This document shows positions 35,747-44,709 of a DNA stretch of 64,000 nt, piece after piece. The notes beneath the pieces are model-generated. The model worked only from the letters and a program-made list of their open reading frames with translations. It was not told the origin of the DNA and did no database searches. The DNA comes from Bin5 sp965116395. Lineage in GTDB: Bacteria > Chloroflexota > Anaerolineae > Caldilineales > Caldilineaceae. Positions within the stretch are counted from its first letter, which is position 1. The number at the start of each line of letters is the position of its first letter. The position numbers were made by a program, and so were the translations under genes. The stretch spans positions 4,774,001 through 4,838,000 of the forward strand of contig OZ220684.1 of assembly GCA_965116395.1 (NCBI GenBank). Reading direction: 5' to 3'.

Positions 35747-36394
35747 GTGAAAGATTTGGAAACAGCAAGAATTCCCGTCGAAACCTTCCTGAATGAACTG
35801 GCCTCAGGGGAGTCGACGCCAGGAGGAGGCGCGGCCGCGGCTCTTTCCGCTTGTCAGGCCGCCGCCCTGCTTAGCATGGTCTTGAATTTCACAGTAGGAC
35901 GAAAGAAGTACGCGGCCGTGGAAGAGGAACTGCGAGGACATTTGCTTCGAACGGAGGATCTGCGAACACGTCTCTTGAAGCTGGCAGATAAAGACGCCGA
36001 GGCCTTCGGCGCCGTGGCCGCGTGTTTCACCATGCCCCGATCGACGCAGGAAGAAAAGGCAGCCCGCTCCGAAGCTATGCAGTCCGCTTTGCGGGAAGCA
36101 GCTGAGGTCCCGTTGAGTATCGCCTCGTATTGCGCCGAGCTCTTGGAGCTGACGCCTCCCATCGCAGAAAAGGGCAACCCGAATGTTGTCAGTGATGCGG
36201 CAACGGCGGCACATCTGGCCTTCGCCGCTCTACACAGCGCCCTAGTCAATGTGAATATCAATCTGAAATTCCTCAAGGATGAGGATTTTGTTAAGGAAGG
36301 CAAGGGCAGAGTGGGTGCGTTGACAGATGCCGCTGAGAAAAGCTACATCGCTGCTCGCGCCGCGTGTTTCGAGACACTAGGTATTGCGATATGA
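35747..36394 (+). CDS. fchA: Methenyltetrahydrofolate cyclohydrolase (FchA / formiminotransferase-cyclodeaminase fold)
   Basis: 215-residue all-helical FTCD_C-type protein. The family glycine-rich turn STPGGGAAAALSACQAAAL is at about 24-42, and GRKKYAAVEEE and NPNVVSDAATAAHLA follow. In stand-alone form this fold hydrolyses 5,10-methenyl-THF to 10-formyl-THF (FchA) or deaminates formimino-THF. The 4-base ATGA overlap with folD favours the FchA role in one-carbon metabolism. GTG start with AGAGGA six bases upstream. Preceded by a ~190-base leader that may be regulated. Confidence 0.85.
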   Translation: MKDLETARIPVETFLNELASGESTPGGGAAAALSACQAAALLSMVLNFTVGRKKYAAVEEELRGHLLRTEDLRTRLLKLADKDAEAFGAVAACFTMPRSTQEEKAARSEAMQSALREAAEVPLSIASYCAELLELTPPIAEKGNPNVVSDAATAAHLAFAALHSALVNVNINLKFLKDEDFVKEGKGRVGALTDAAEKSYIAARAACFETLGIAI

Positions 36395-37251
36395 GCGCCA
36401 AACTTCTGAACGGTCGACAACTTGCAAAACAGTTACAGACGGAACTGAATCAGCGTTTCTCCGAATTGTCAGACGAGACCGGTGTACTGCCGACGCTGGC
36501 AGCATTACAGGTTGGCGGAGATGCCGCCGCAAAGGGCTATCTACGCTCCATCCGTCGTGCTTGCCAGGGCGTTGGAGCCGCGTTAAGACCGGTTGAAATG
36601 AAAGAGGACAGCAGCCAGCGTGAAGTCGAGGAAGCGCTGGAGGCTCTCAATAACGACGAGTCGGTACATGGCATCATGGTCCTGGAACCTCTGCCCGATC
36701 ATATCGACGACTCCGTTCTTATCGATTTCCTTGAACCGGCAAAGGACGTAGACGGCGTCCATCCGCAAAATGCCGGCCGGCTGGCCTCGCAACGCCAACC
36801 CTACTTTGTGCCTGCTACGCCTGCAGGAGGCATTCTGCTATTGGAAGAAGCCGGCGTGGACTTCAAGGGCAAGAATGCCGTGGTTATTGGGCGCAGCGAC
36901 ATTGTTGGGAAGCCTATGGCGCTACTATTGCTGCATCGACACTGCACTGTGACAATCGCTCACAGCCGCACAGTAGACCTGCCAGCCGTTGCCCGCAACG
37001 CGGACATTCTGTGTGTAGCAGTTGGTCGGCCAGAGATGGTAACGGGTGAGTGGATTAAGCCCGGAGCAGTCGTCGTTGACTTTGGCACAACTTACACGGA
37101 CGAGGGCTTGAAAGGAGATTGCGAAGGGGCAAGCGTGGAGGCCGTAGCTGGAATGCTAACACCAGTTCCTGGCGGAACGGGCCCCATTACAAACGTAATG
37201 CTGATGCAGAACCTTTTCGACGCACATCGTCGTCTCGTCAAATCCAAGTGA
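36391..37251 (+). CDS. folD: Methylenetetrahydrofolate dehydrogenase (FolD), cyclohydrolase residues replaced
   Basis: 286 residues aligning without gaps to E. coli FolD over its first 121 positions. Tyr50 and Asp121 (PAKDVDG) are kept and the cofactor loop VVIGRSDIVGKPMALLL and TPVPGGTGPIT are typical. Yet the catalytic Lys54 is Ile (GYLRSIRRAC) and Gln98 is Leu (HGIMVLEPLP). In human and bacterial enzymes this Lys is required for the cyclohydrolase step but not for the dehydrogenase. I infer a dehydrogenase-only FolD whose second activity is supplied by the overlapping upstream fchA. ATG 36391 overlaps the fchA stop. Confidence 0.92.
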   Translation: MSAKLLNGRQLAKQLQTELNQRFSELSDETGVLPTLAALQVGGDAAAKGYLRSIRRACQGVGAALRPVEMKEDSSQREVEEALEALNNDESVHGIMVLEPLPDHIDDSVLIDFLEPAKDVDGVHPQNAGRLASQRQPYFVPATPAGGILLLEEAGVDFKGKNAVVIGRSDIVGKPMALLLLHRHCTVTIAHSRTVDLPAVARNADILCVAVGRPEMVTGEWIKPGAVVVDFGTTYTDEGLKGDCEGASVEAVAGMLTPVPGGTGPITNVMLMQNLFDAHRRLVKSK

Positions 37252-37253
37252 CG

Positions 37254-38000
37254 TCAGTGACCCAAGATTTCCACGCTCTTTTCACGTGGCTGATGGTTGA
37301 GTTCAGGACTATCAAACTTACTGAGCAGCTTGAGCGCTTTGTCCCGGCGGACCTGTAGGCGAGGCTCTTTGCATTTCCATTTACCTTTCACCTGATTACA
37401 GACCAATAGCGAATCACCCCAGATATCCAGGGCTGTCGTCTTGGAGTCAATCTGTTGTTCGGCGAGACGGTCTCGAACCGCCTCCAGAGCCGCGATTAGA
37501 GTGTCGTATTCGGCTTCGTTATTGGTAACGCGGTCGCCGAAATTCAGTTGAACAACTTCCCGAGGCAGTCCTGGCCAATCCATCGCAAAGCTACCGTAAC
37601 CTTGGCCTGGGTTGCCGCGACTGCCACCGTCAAAAACTATGCGAATCGGTTGTGCCGGCGCCTTTCCTGGCAGGGGTGCCATTTCCGATGGTGCTTCACT
37701 ATCTTGCCTGGGCGAGCCCATGACAGCACGTCCACTTACAGGAGACCGATAGGGAGAAAGCTGCCTTCGCTCGGCGGGCCGAGGGGGCGCCTGCTCGACA
37801 ATCTCCGAATTGGGTGCCTCCCTTTGTCCCGCCAGATTCATCGGCTGTACGGCTAAGGCAATTGGCAATGGATTTCGGTCGGACAGTAGTTCTTCCGTTT
37901 CCAGCAATCCCATAGCTTTCACCTGCCGCCATAGCAGTCTCCGCTGCCCAGGCGAAAGTTCTTCAATCTGGCTAACGAGTCTATCCAATGATCGATTCAC
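37254..38000 (-). CDS. RNase HI-like protein with N-terminal extension
   Basis: 248 residues. The first ~115 are a helical segment and proline-rich linker of unknown function; the RNase H fold follows: IRIVFDGGSRGNPGQGYGSF (Asp124), VTNNEAEYDTLIAALE (Glu162) and LDIWGDSLLV (Asp196). The C-terminal region is short: HQPREKSVEILGH ends where related enzymes continue with the final Asp of the catalytic tetrad, so that residue is not evident. It resembles plant-type/archaeal RNase HI used for RNA primers or hybrids. GTG start. Converges on folD with two bases between stops. Confidence 0.78.
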   Translation of the reverse strand: MNRSLDRLVSQIEELSPGQRRLLWRQVKAMGLLETEELLSDRNPLPIALAVQPMNLAGQREAPNSEIVEQAPPRPAERRQLSPYRSPVSGRAVMGSPRQDSEAPSEMAPLPGKAPAQPIRIVFDGGSRGNPGQGYGSFAMDWPGLPREVVQLNFGDRVTNNEAEYDTLIAALEAVRDRLAEQQIDSKTTALDIWGDSLLVCNQVKGKWKCKEPRLQVRRDKALKLLSKFDSPELNHQPREKSVEILGH

Positions 38001-38175
38001 TTGGATCTTATCCTAACCCCTCACTGCTGCATGATCTAGTCACGAAGACCCTGAATTCATCAGACTCTTTCTGATTGAAATCCGCTCTTCATCACCGTAA
38101 TCTAGAGGATTTTCTGTGCCCAGGGATGAAAGCGTGCTGCTCTTGGAGGAAGACTGCAGGGTCTCCGAATAGTCT

Positions 38176-39039
38176 TTAGGCTGGCTGGGGCTCTCTTCTG
38201 CGGGCAGCCTTTGCCTTTTCCCACAAATAGACCAGATTTGCCTGGTGGAAGTTCTGCACCAGTCCGCCCAGGGGTATGCGATTCCGGCCAAATTTCTCGA
38301 TATCATTGCTCAGCAGCTCCCGCCTGGTAGCCCCTTCAGTTAGCAGACGGTCGACCAGTTCTTCAATTTCGTTCAGGTATTTAATGCCCTCTTCGATGCT
38401 GGGGGTAACCTCGCCTCGCAGAAGAATGTCTCCGTGCCCCTGGACAATGGTTTCCAGATTAAACTCATGGAGACTGTGCAATGACTGCTTAAACTTTTCG
38501 ATATCGGCAAGCGGTGAGGCAATCACCGGCACTGGCATCATCAGGTCACTGGCAAACAACACTTTTTCCTCGCGCACATGCACAACACATACATCCGGTC
38601 CAGGACCCGGCGCATGCATGATATGGACAGTCTTGTCGCCCAACCGAATGACCGAGCCTTCGTTGAATATAATCTTGGGAAGTCGTATTTCGACTCTCAG
38701 CAATTCGTTCGTATGCTCTCTCGCCTCCTCCAAGGCTTTACGGCCATAGCGAACGAGCAGATCGCGGGCTGATTCATGGGCTATGAGTTCAGCTTCAGGA
38801 AAAAGGCAGGAGCCGTAGACATGATCCGCGTGACTGATTGTGTTTATCAGGTAGCGGACTCCTGCCGGACAGACTTGCGCTGCAAAATCGATAATCTGTT
38901 TCGTTTCTGAAGGAAAAGGCAGCGTATCGATCAGAATGCCCCCTTCAGGCGAAACGACAAGCCCCGCGTTTACCTCTGCGTAAAGCGCACTTGTGAAAAC
39001 CCACGTATCATCTGCAACTCGCGTGCGCGTAATCGCCAC
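38176..39039 (-). CDS. Metallo-beta-lactamase-fold protein with altered metal site
   Basis: 287 residues with the alpha-beta/beta-alpha fold. The usual T-H-x-H-x-D-H loop reads NTISHADHVYG: Ile68 replaces the first His while His70, Asp72 and His73 remain. The later PGH motif reads HAPGPGPDV, with Pro146 at the expected His. Asp165 (FASDLMM) and the last His (VQGHGDIL, His202) are kept. So metal site 1 ligands are partly lost, as if a mononuclear or non-hydrolytic variant. The closest groups are quinoprotein-relay/SoxH-like MBL proteins. GTG start. Function unassigned. Confidence 0.75.
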   Translation of the reverse strand: MAITRTRVADDTWVFTSALYAEVNAGLVVSPEGGILIDTLPFPSETKQIIDFAAQVCPAGVRYLINTISHADHVYGSCLFPEAELIAHESARDLLVRYGRKALEEAREHTNELLRVEIRLPKIIFNEGSVIRLGDKTVHIMHAPGPGPDVCVVHVREEKVLFASDLMMPVPVIASPLADIEKFKQSLHSLHEFNLETIVQGHGDILLRGEVTPSIEEGIKYLNEIEELVDRLLTEGATRRELLSNDIEKFGRNRIPLGGLVQNFHQANLVYLWEKAKAARRREPQPA

Positions 39040-39304
39040 TCGCTACATCCCTTCCTAGTTTGTCTCTCGTAGATAATCGCCAAAAAGCCAAGTATACCAC
39101 AACGTGAACGCGCGTGGCATTGGGGAACCCTGTTCTGACAAAATAGGGAAAGCATTCTTCCCAGGACGAGTGAACCATCGAGAGGATACAGAGGCCAAGC
39201 AGTTCCCTCTATGACAACTGCAATGTATCGACGAGGCGTCTGCAGTTGACCATTGTGGCGAGATCGCTAATCAAGCCAGGAGAATCTTTGGTACCGCCAG
39301 CTGA

Positions 39305-40192
39305 CTAACCAGCGCCCAATCCCTGTCGATCTGTATGGGCGCGAAGAAGATGTCCTTCCATGCTTGTAACGTACAAATCGCGTAATTCGGGACCGCCAAA
39401 TGTACAGTTGGTTGGGCTGTCGCAGGGCAGAGGATGGGTCTCCAGCACTCTTCCGTTTGGTGCGAAAACGTAAATCATCCCACCTGGGCCGCTGGTCCCC
39501 CAACCTGCAGTGGCTACTAAATTTCCTTCACTGTCGAAACACATGCCGTCCACGCCTCGATGAGGGTAGAAATTGTGGAGTATTTCAAAGGGCCCTACGA
39601 TTGGACCCGGTTCACCCGATTCCCCTTCGAGCACAGGATAAGCCCGCAGGTCACGCAACTCGCCTTCTCCGTGTTTGCTCTGGGCAACATAGAGTGTTTT
39701 TTCGTCAGGGGAGAGCAGCAGACCATTGGGTGCTGTCGTGTCGTAGGTCACGCGCACAGGCTGCCAGCTTCCGTCCACTTGCTTGTCCAATCGATAGACC
39801 GACTCGTGATCCAATTCCATATCATCACGGAAGTCGCCATATCGTGGGTCTGTAAACCAGATTCGACCCTTCCTGTCGATAGCAAGATCATTAGGGCTAT
39901 TGAGACGCTTCCCTTTGAACTCGTCACACACAACTATAGTTTCTACGCCTTCATCGTACTGCACCATGCGTCGACCGCCGCCTTCACACGCGTTCACAGT
40001 ACCGTTTGCGTCCAGCATCAGACCATTGGCCTCGTTCGTGCCCTCTCGCCAGACGCTGACCTGACCGTCGCCAAGGTCGTAACGCATAATGCGACTGTTG
40101 GGAATGTTGGTGAACAGGAGTGAATTTCGGTACCAGACCGGCCCTTCTGTCAGGCCAATGGGTTCCAGCAGCACTTCAAACTGCCAGGACAT
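39305..40192 (-). CDS. SMP-30/gluconolactonase-like protein
   Basis: 295-residue six-bladed beta-propeller: LTEGPVWYRNSLLFTNIP holds the conserved metal-binding Glu, and later blades show RLNSPNDLAIDRKGRIWFTD, then TAPNGLLLSPDEKTLYVAQ and GVDGMCFDSEGN with the Asn and Asp metal ligands. The family hydrolyses sugar lactones such as gluconolactone in the periplasm or cytoplasm; no signal peptide is seen, so cytoplasmic. Last gene of a three-gene operon with an isomerase and an unknown protein. ATG with AGGAGG seven bases upstream. Confidence 0.9.
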   Translation of the reverse strand: MSWQFEVLLEPIGLTEGPVWYRNSLLFTNIPNSRIMRYDLGDGQVSVWREGTNEANGLMLDANGTVNACEGGGRRMVQYDEGVETIVVCDEFKGKRLNSPNDLAIDRKGRIWFTDPRYGDFRDDMELDHESVYRLDKQVDGSWQPVRVTYDTTAPNGLLLSPDEKTLYVAQSKHGEGELRDLRAYPVLEGESGEPGPIVGPFEILHNFYPHRGVDGMCFDSEGNLVATAGWGTSGPGGMIYVFAPNGRVLETHPLPCDSPTNCTFGGPELRDLYVTSMEGHLLRAHTDRQGLGAG

Positions 40193-40204
40193 GCAAGCCT
40201 CCTG

Positions 40205-40996
40205 TTAATACTGAAGAAGATAATCAGCGCCACAGTCTATGGCTATCTTACGGCTTCGCTTGAGCGCCTGAAACGGATCTCCAAGTTGTGGGCTTAGTTC
40301 AAGACTGACGGCACTGGAATATCCAATGTCCTGAAGAGCTTCAAACGTTTTTCGAAGCGTCTCTGTTGTCAGCACGCCATCCAGCAGAGCCCAATGCAAG
40401 TCGCCAGCACCGTCGTTGTCGTCGAGATGGACATAGAAGAGTCGGTCGCCTGCCTGCCTGATGACTCCAGCGGGATTCTCACCGCTGATCTGAATATGGC
40501 CTATGTCAAACAGTAGTCCGAGGTTAGGATGATCGATCGCCTTGATGAAGTCGAGCGTGTCTGCAGCAGTTGGTAGAGCAGTCCCAGGAAAATGCTCGAT
40601 ACAAAGTCTGACATCGTGAGAAGCCGCACTCTCGGCAGCAGTCGCGAGCGAGTCGGCATAGCAAGACAAGGCTTCACGGCTGTCGTTACCACCGGGTACA
40701 AAGTAGACCACGCCGCCTCCCATGGCTGCACAGTCTTTAACAACCTGCTCAACGTGCTCCAATCCCCTTTTCCGAACCTTCGAATCCGAGCTGTCCAATT
40801 CGGCGTTGTCCGGCAGCTCAAATGAAGCGGCTACTGAAGATACTCTAAGCGACTTGGCCTCTGAAAGGGCCTGCATTCTTGGTACATCCAAGAAGCCAGG
40901 CCTGATATCGAGCCAGCGGAAGCCCAAAGCCTCCATGTCCGCGATGACACTTTCTGCAGAAGCGGTCAAAGCCCATACACAACATGACAAGTACAT
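40205..40996 (-). CDS. Sugar phosphate isomerase/epimerase (AP-endonuclease-2 fold)
   Basis: About 263 residues of TIM barrel: MEALGFRWLDIRPGFLDV, GGGVVYFVPGG, RLCIEHFPGTALPTAADTLD (metal-binding Glu), LGLLFDIGHIQISGENP (Asp, His) and YVHLDDNDGAGDLH. Likely a keto-sugar epimerase or isomerase. ATG 40996 lies five bases beyond the stop of the upstream gene, so translation is probably coupled; a longer reading runs into that gene and is discarded. Downstream is the SMP-30 lactonase, suggesting a lactone-to-acid sugar pathway. Confidence 0.85.
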   Translation of the reverse strand: MYLSCCVWALTASAESVIADMEALGFRWLDIRPGFLDVPRMQALSEAKSLRVSSVAASFELPDNAELDSSDSKVRKRGLEHVEQVVKDCAAMGGGVVYFVPGGNDSREALSCYADSLATAAESAASHDVRLCIEHFPGTALPTAADTLDFIKAIDHPNLGLLFDIGHIQISGENPAGVIRQAGDRLFYVHLDDNDGAGDLHWALLDGVLTTETLRKTFEALQDIGYSSAVSLELSPQLGDPFQALKRSRKIAIDCGADYLLQY

Positions 40997-41000
40997 TTCG

Positions 41001-42431
41001 TTAGAATTCCGCCTGCTCTGTTTCCGCTGGCAACTGATCTTCGGCCTGATCACCTCCGCTGGCCAACAGGGCTTGTAGCTCACTCAGTTCGCTGCCCCGC
41101 AAATGACGTTGCAGTTTGTGCGTGTGGCGATTGCTCCAATCTTCGATAGCCGGCGTCATTTGCGTAATGGTCGAAAAGTCTCCAGGGAAGCGAAGAGGGT
41201 CGCCTCCTAGCCAGCGGCCGTGCCGGCCCGAGAGAGTTGTGTTCCAGATCTTGGCAGGAATCACGTCTGGGGTCAGGTTTCCGGTTGGCCAGGCCTGAAA
41301 CAACACCGGAATCCGTGGTGGAAAATCTGGCAAGATTCCTTGAAGCAGGAGATGACTTCGGCTGCACGTAGCCGGCAACCAGAGTGGGATTACAGGACTT
41401 CGCAGCCCAATCACCGGATTCATCTGCGGACCACTCTCGACCAGAACTGCGCCTGGCTGGATTCCCAAGAGATAGAACAGCCACTGCCAGGCGTAAAAGG
41501 CCGTCCGGCTGATTTCGTCGATCGACGAGAATGAAAGCGTGTGAATTGGTAAGCCTTCGTCACCAGCGTGGTCACGGACGGAGGTGGCGAAACCGGAAAT
41601 CGACCCCCACTGTGCCTCCGGCTGATATGTCCAGTGACGGGAAAGCCGCCAGCCACTCCGTTGAACACCCCCTTCCTCATGTAGCCAGTCGTCCAGCCAA
41701 GGAGTACCACGGATAAACTCCTGATCAGTAAACCCTCCATACCCACCAATCTGCAATCGGTGACGAGCGCCTATCTCATACTGGCTCCACTTGGAGGAAC
41801 AGTTTAGGAGTAACAGCGATCCGCCTGGCATTAGACGTTCGCGAATAAACCTCTTGTAATGGTCCGGCAAGGTCGCCAACTTGAGATAAATGCTGACACC
41901 ACGCTTAATCTGCTGCCGCCCGTGGATAGGATCGAAAACGCTTACAGCAAGCAGGTCAGGATTGTGGTTCAGGATTGGCGTCAGCAGATCCACGCTGCGC
42001 TGCTGATAGCCGGAAATGTCGTCAGGTTTACCTCGTGAGGAGAAGGTGATGGGAAAGCCGTCGGCTAACAGAGGGGCGCCGAGGCTGGCGCAAATGTGGG
42101 CCGTGGCCCCGGAAGGCACGCCAATCACGATTGTATCGAATCGCCTGTCCGGATCAAGATTGTCGTACTGGCTAACGTTCCACTGGGCAAGGTCGGTCGT
42201 GGTCAGGTTAAAGGAGAGAGAGCGGTTTTGTGGCCTGTTCTCAGTAGCCCAAACCGCCATACCAGCCCCCCAACTTCGGGGAAGATGCGAACTGAGTCGA
42301 AGAAGCGACAACTGTCGTCCCAACTTGGCATTTGCCGCTGGGTGGTGAAAACGGTTATTCAGGGCGGCAGCGACTGCTGCCACTGCCCCTGTAGCGACAT
42401 CAAAACCTACAGGTTGGTAGTTCACTGGCAA
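41001..42431 (-). CDS. Uncharacterised 476-aa protein
   Basis: Not recognised. No signal peptide or clear membrane helix. A Rossmann-like segment (RFDTIVIGVPSGATAHICAS) and LMPGGSLLLLNCSSKWSQYE around 225-245 recall class-I methyltransferase tails, but no SAM loop is seen. The second half is rich in aromatic and proline residues (WQWLFYLLGIQPGAVLVESG). The C-terminus is acidic and low-complexity. Its stop is four bases before the isomerase start and the SMP-30 gene follows, so it is the first gene of that operon and probably acts on the same compound. TTG start with AGGA upstream. Confidence 0.75.
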   Translation of the reverse strand: MPVNYQPVGFDVATGAVAAVAAALNNRFHHPAANAKLGRQLSLLRLSSHLPRSWGAGMAVWATENRPQNRSLSFNLTTTDLAQWNVSQYDNLDPDRRFDTIVIGVPSGATAHICASLGAPLLADGFPITFSSRGKPDDISGYQQRSVDLLTPILNHNPDLLAVSVFDPIHGRQQIKRGVSIYLKLATLPDHYKRFIRERLMPGGSLLLLNCSSKWSQYEIGARHRLQIGGYGGFTDQEFIRGTPWLDDWLHEEGGVQRSGWRLSRHWTYQPEAQWGSISGFATSVRDHAGDEGLPIHTLSFSSIDEISRTAFYAWQWLFYLLGIQPGAVLVESGPQMNPVIGLRSPVIPLWLPATCSRSHLLLQGILPDFPPRIPVLFQAWPTGNLTPDVIPAKIWNTTLSGRHGRWLGGDPLRFPGDFSTITQMTPAIEDWSNRHTHKLQRHLRGSELSELQALLASGGDQAEDQLPAETEQAEF

Positions 42432-42709
42432 GATGAATCCTTAAGCCTGGCTACGCCGGCCGTGCGCCTACTTCAGTCTCCGCCAGGAGTCTCATCTCCT
42501 CCGCCGCCCGAAGCGGGCTTGAGACGGCCGGCAGATTTGATCCTCAGTATAGCCGACGTGCGATGGCATCGCAATTCCAGTTCATGTACAACTTATCACA
42601 CTTTAGTAGAAGAAAAAAAGTGCCAAGAAAATACCCTTTGAGAATGATTCTTGGAAAGTGATTCCTTCGCTGGATTGGTCTTTCTGAAAGATTCCATACA
42701 GCGCACACG

Positions 42710-42738
42710 TTGACGGGCATGACCTCATGTGTTAGTCT
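42710..42738 (+). promoter_or_regulatory. Possible gltX promoter
   Basis: TTGACG (42710-42715), 17-bp spacer, TAGTCT (42733-42738), about 53 bp upstream of the gltX start. The rest of the 359-bp divergent gap (42432-42790) has a T/A-rich stretch but no gene. Confidence 0.35.
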
Positions 42739-42790
42739 ACCGGGCGCGTTTCACGAAGATTGAGAGCGACCCACCTATTGAGGCACCACT

Positions 42791-44322
42791 ATGAAAAACG
42801 ATGGGGACAGCCCAGCCCGGGTTCGATTCGCCCCCAGCCCTACCGGTCACCTGCATTTGGGTGGCCTGCGTACAGCTCTATTTGACTGGCTGTGGGCGCG
42901 AAAAACGGGCGGACAGTTTATTCTTCGCATTGAAGATACGGACCGCAGACGATTCGACCCTGAAAGCATGGACAGTTTGATACGAGGATTGCGATGGCTG
43001 GGCCTGGATTGGGACGAAGGTCCGGACATCGGAGGGCCTTTCGCGCCTTACGTTCAGTCGCAACGGCAGGAAATCTACCAGGAGAAAGCACAGGAACTGA
43101 TAGACCGCGGCCACGCCTACAAATGCTTTTGCACGCCAGAACGCCTGGCTTCGTTGCGAGACGACAGAGGCGCGCCGGGCGTCGAACGGGCTATGATAGA
43201 CATTGCAGGACGCTGTCAGACGAGGAACGAAGCCAACGCGAGGCTGAGGGAATATCTTCGGTCATTCGTTTCGCTGTGCCTCTGGACGGCGTTACAGTCT
43301 ACCACGACTTGGTGCGGGGTGATATTCAAGTCGAAAACAGACATTTGCAGGATGAAATAATGCTGAAGGCCGACGGGCTGCCGACTTATCATTTGGCCGC
43401 AATGGTAGATGATAACCTGATGGAAATTACGCACGTCTTGCGTGGTGAAGAGTGGTTGGCCACCGCGCCGATTCACAAGCTCATCGTTGATGCCTTTGGA
43501 TGGGAAATGCCGGTGTTGGTTCACTTGCCAGTCATTCTGGACCCCAGTGGCAAGGGCAAGATGAGCAAGCGAAAGAAGCTGGTGGCAGGTAAGGAGTTTT
43601 TGGCGCTCGTTCACGAGTTTCAGGATGCAGGATATTTGCCCGATGCCATGTTCAATTTTCTCACTAACGTGGGTTGGAATTTCGACCCTGAGGAGGAAGT
43701 TTTCAGCCGCGAAGAAGCCATCGAGCGCTTTTGCTTAGACGAGATCAACCCGTCTGCGGCGGCATTGCCCTACGAGAAGCTGGACTGGCTCAATGGACTC
43801 TATATTCGTGGACTGACACCTGTGGCCCTCAAAGCAGCTCTTGTGCCGTACTTAAGTCGGCAACTGGGCCTTTCCGAAGCAGAACTGCATTCGGATCGAA
43901 AGCTGGATGTTCTGATCCCTGTAATCCAGGAGCGCCTCAAACGACTTGACGAAGGAGCAGATTGGGTCGACTGGGCGTATCTGACTTCGGACGAGATAAC
44001 GTACTCTGATCCAAAGCTGTTGATTGGACGCAAGATGGACGCAGCCCAGAGCATAGCGATGTTGCGCGCCGGCGCCGCCCTGTTGGAGGAACTGGAACTT
44101 TTCGATGCAGACGCCATCCAGGAAGCTTTTCGTGAAAGGGCATCCGAACTTGGGGTGAAAGCGGGCAACTTATTTGGCCCCGTTCGCGGTGCGATAAGCG
44201 GAAAGAAGGTTTCTCCCCCGCTGTTTGAGAGCATCGTCGCCCTTGGCCGCCACGAAACACTGCAGCGTATTGGACGTGCGACAGCCTATTTGGAAGGGCT
44301 AACGATAGAGGAAAGTGTATAG
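42791..44322 (+). CDS. gltX: Glutamyl-tRNA synthetase, apparently frameshifted
   Basis: Class-I synthetase split over two frames. The first frame (42791 to about 43190) gives RVRFAPSPTGHLHLGGLRTA (HIGH-type signature), LRIEDTDRRR and CFCTPERLASLRDD. The second frame resumes with GYDRHCRTLSDEERSQREAE, continues through VLRGEEWLATAPIH and the KMSKR loop (GKGKMSKRKK), and ends with the anticodon-binding domain. Together about 510 residues, the normal length. The switch near 43150-43190 needs a net one-base change, so either an assembly error in an essential gene or a decayed paralogue. Directly followed by tRNA-Gln, which GluRS charges in organisms using the transamidation route. Confidence 0.9.
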
Positions 44323-44406
44323 TTTCTGTGATGTACGCAGGCTGGCCGCTGACTGAAGGCCCGCTGCAACAACTGTCACATATCTGGTTTGGATGATTGG
44401 CAGTTT

Positions 44407-44435
44407 TTGTTCCCGACCATCCGATATGTTACTAT
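44407..44435 (+). promoter_or_regulatory. Promoter for tRNA-Gln
   Basis: TTGTTC (44407-44412) and TACTAT (44430-44435) with a 17-bp spacer, 21 bp upstream of the tRNA 5' end. Confidence 0.45.
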
Positions 44436-44456
44436 AGTTCGTACTGGTCGGTTCGG

Positions 44457-44528
44457 TGGGGGATAGTTTAATCGGCAAAACGCCTGACTCTGGATCAGGT
44501 GATCGGGGTTCAAATCCCTGTCCCCCAG
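44457..44528 (+). tRNA. tRNA-Gln (CTG anticodon)
   Basis: 72-nt cloverleaf. Acceptor TGGGGGA (44457-44463) pairs fully with TCCCCCA, giving the weak U1-A72 pair typical of tRNA-Gln. Anticodon stem CCTGA/TCAGG holds loop CTCTGGA with anticodon CTG, and the T-arm is GGGG-TTCAAAT-CCCT. Discriminator G; CCA is not encoded. Confidence 0.95.
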
Positions 44529-44587
44529 TCTATCTAATCTGTGTCAGTAATCGTGGCCGTAACTGGCACATTAGTCACTAGAATTAG

Positions 44588-44628
44588 CGCCGCTTTCGCT
44601 TGCGTTTTTGAAATACGCGAAAGCGGCG
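44588..44628. terminator. Convergent terminator-like inverted repeat
   Basis: Perfect 12-bp arms CGCCGCTTTCGC (44588-44599) and GCGAAAGCGGCG (44617-44628) with a 17-base loop containing TTTTT. It lies between tRNA-Gln and the convergent HMG-CoA reductase gene and could stop both transcripts. Confidence 0.5.
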
Positions 44629-44709
44629 TTTCCTGTTGTGCAGGTTTTTGGATTGAGGCACTGCCTGAATTGGTACCTACTCGCCAGTCGGCTGGCCCAA
44701 CATTTGGGC

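Noticed and set aside
43140..43200. Programmed frameshift in gltX
   Set aside because: No slippery heptamer or downstream pseudoknot was recognised, and programmed shifts are not known in gltX; an indel is simpler.
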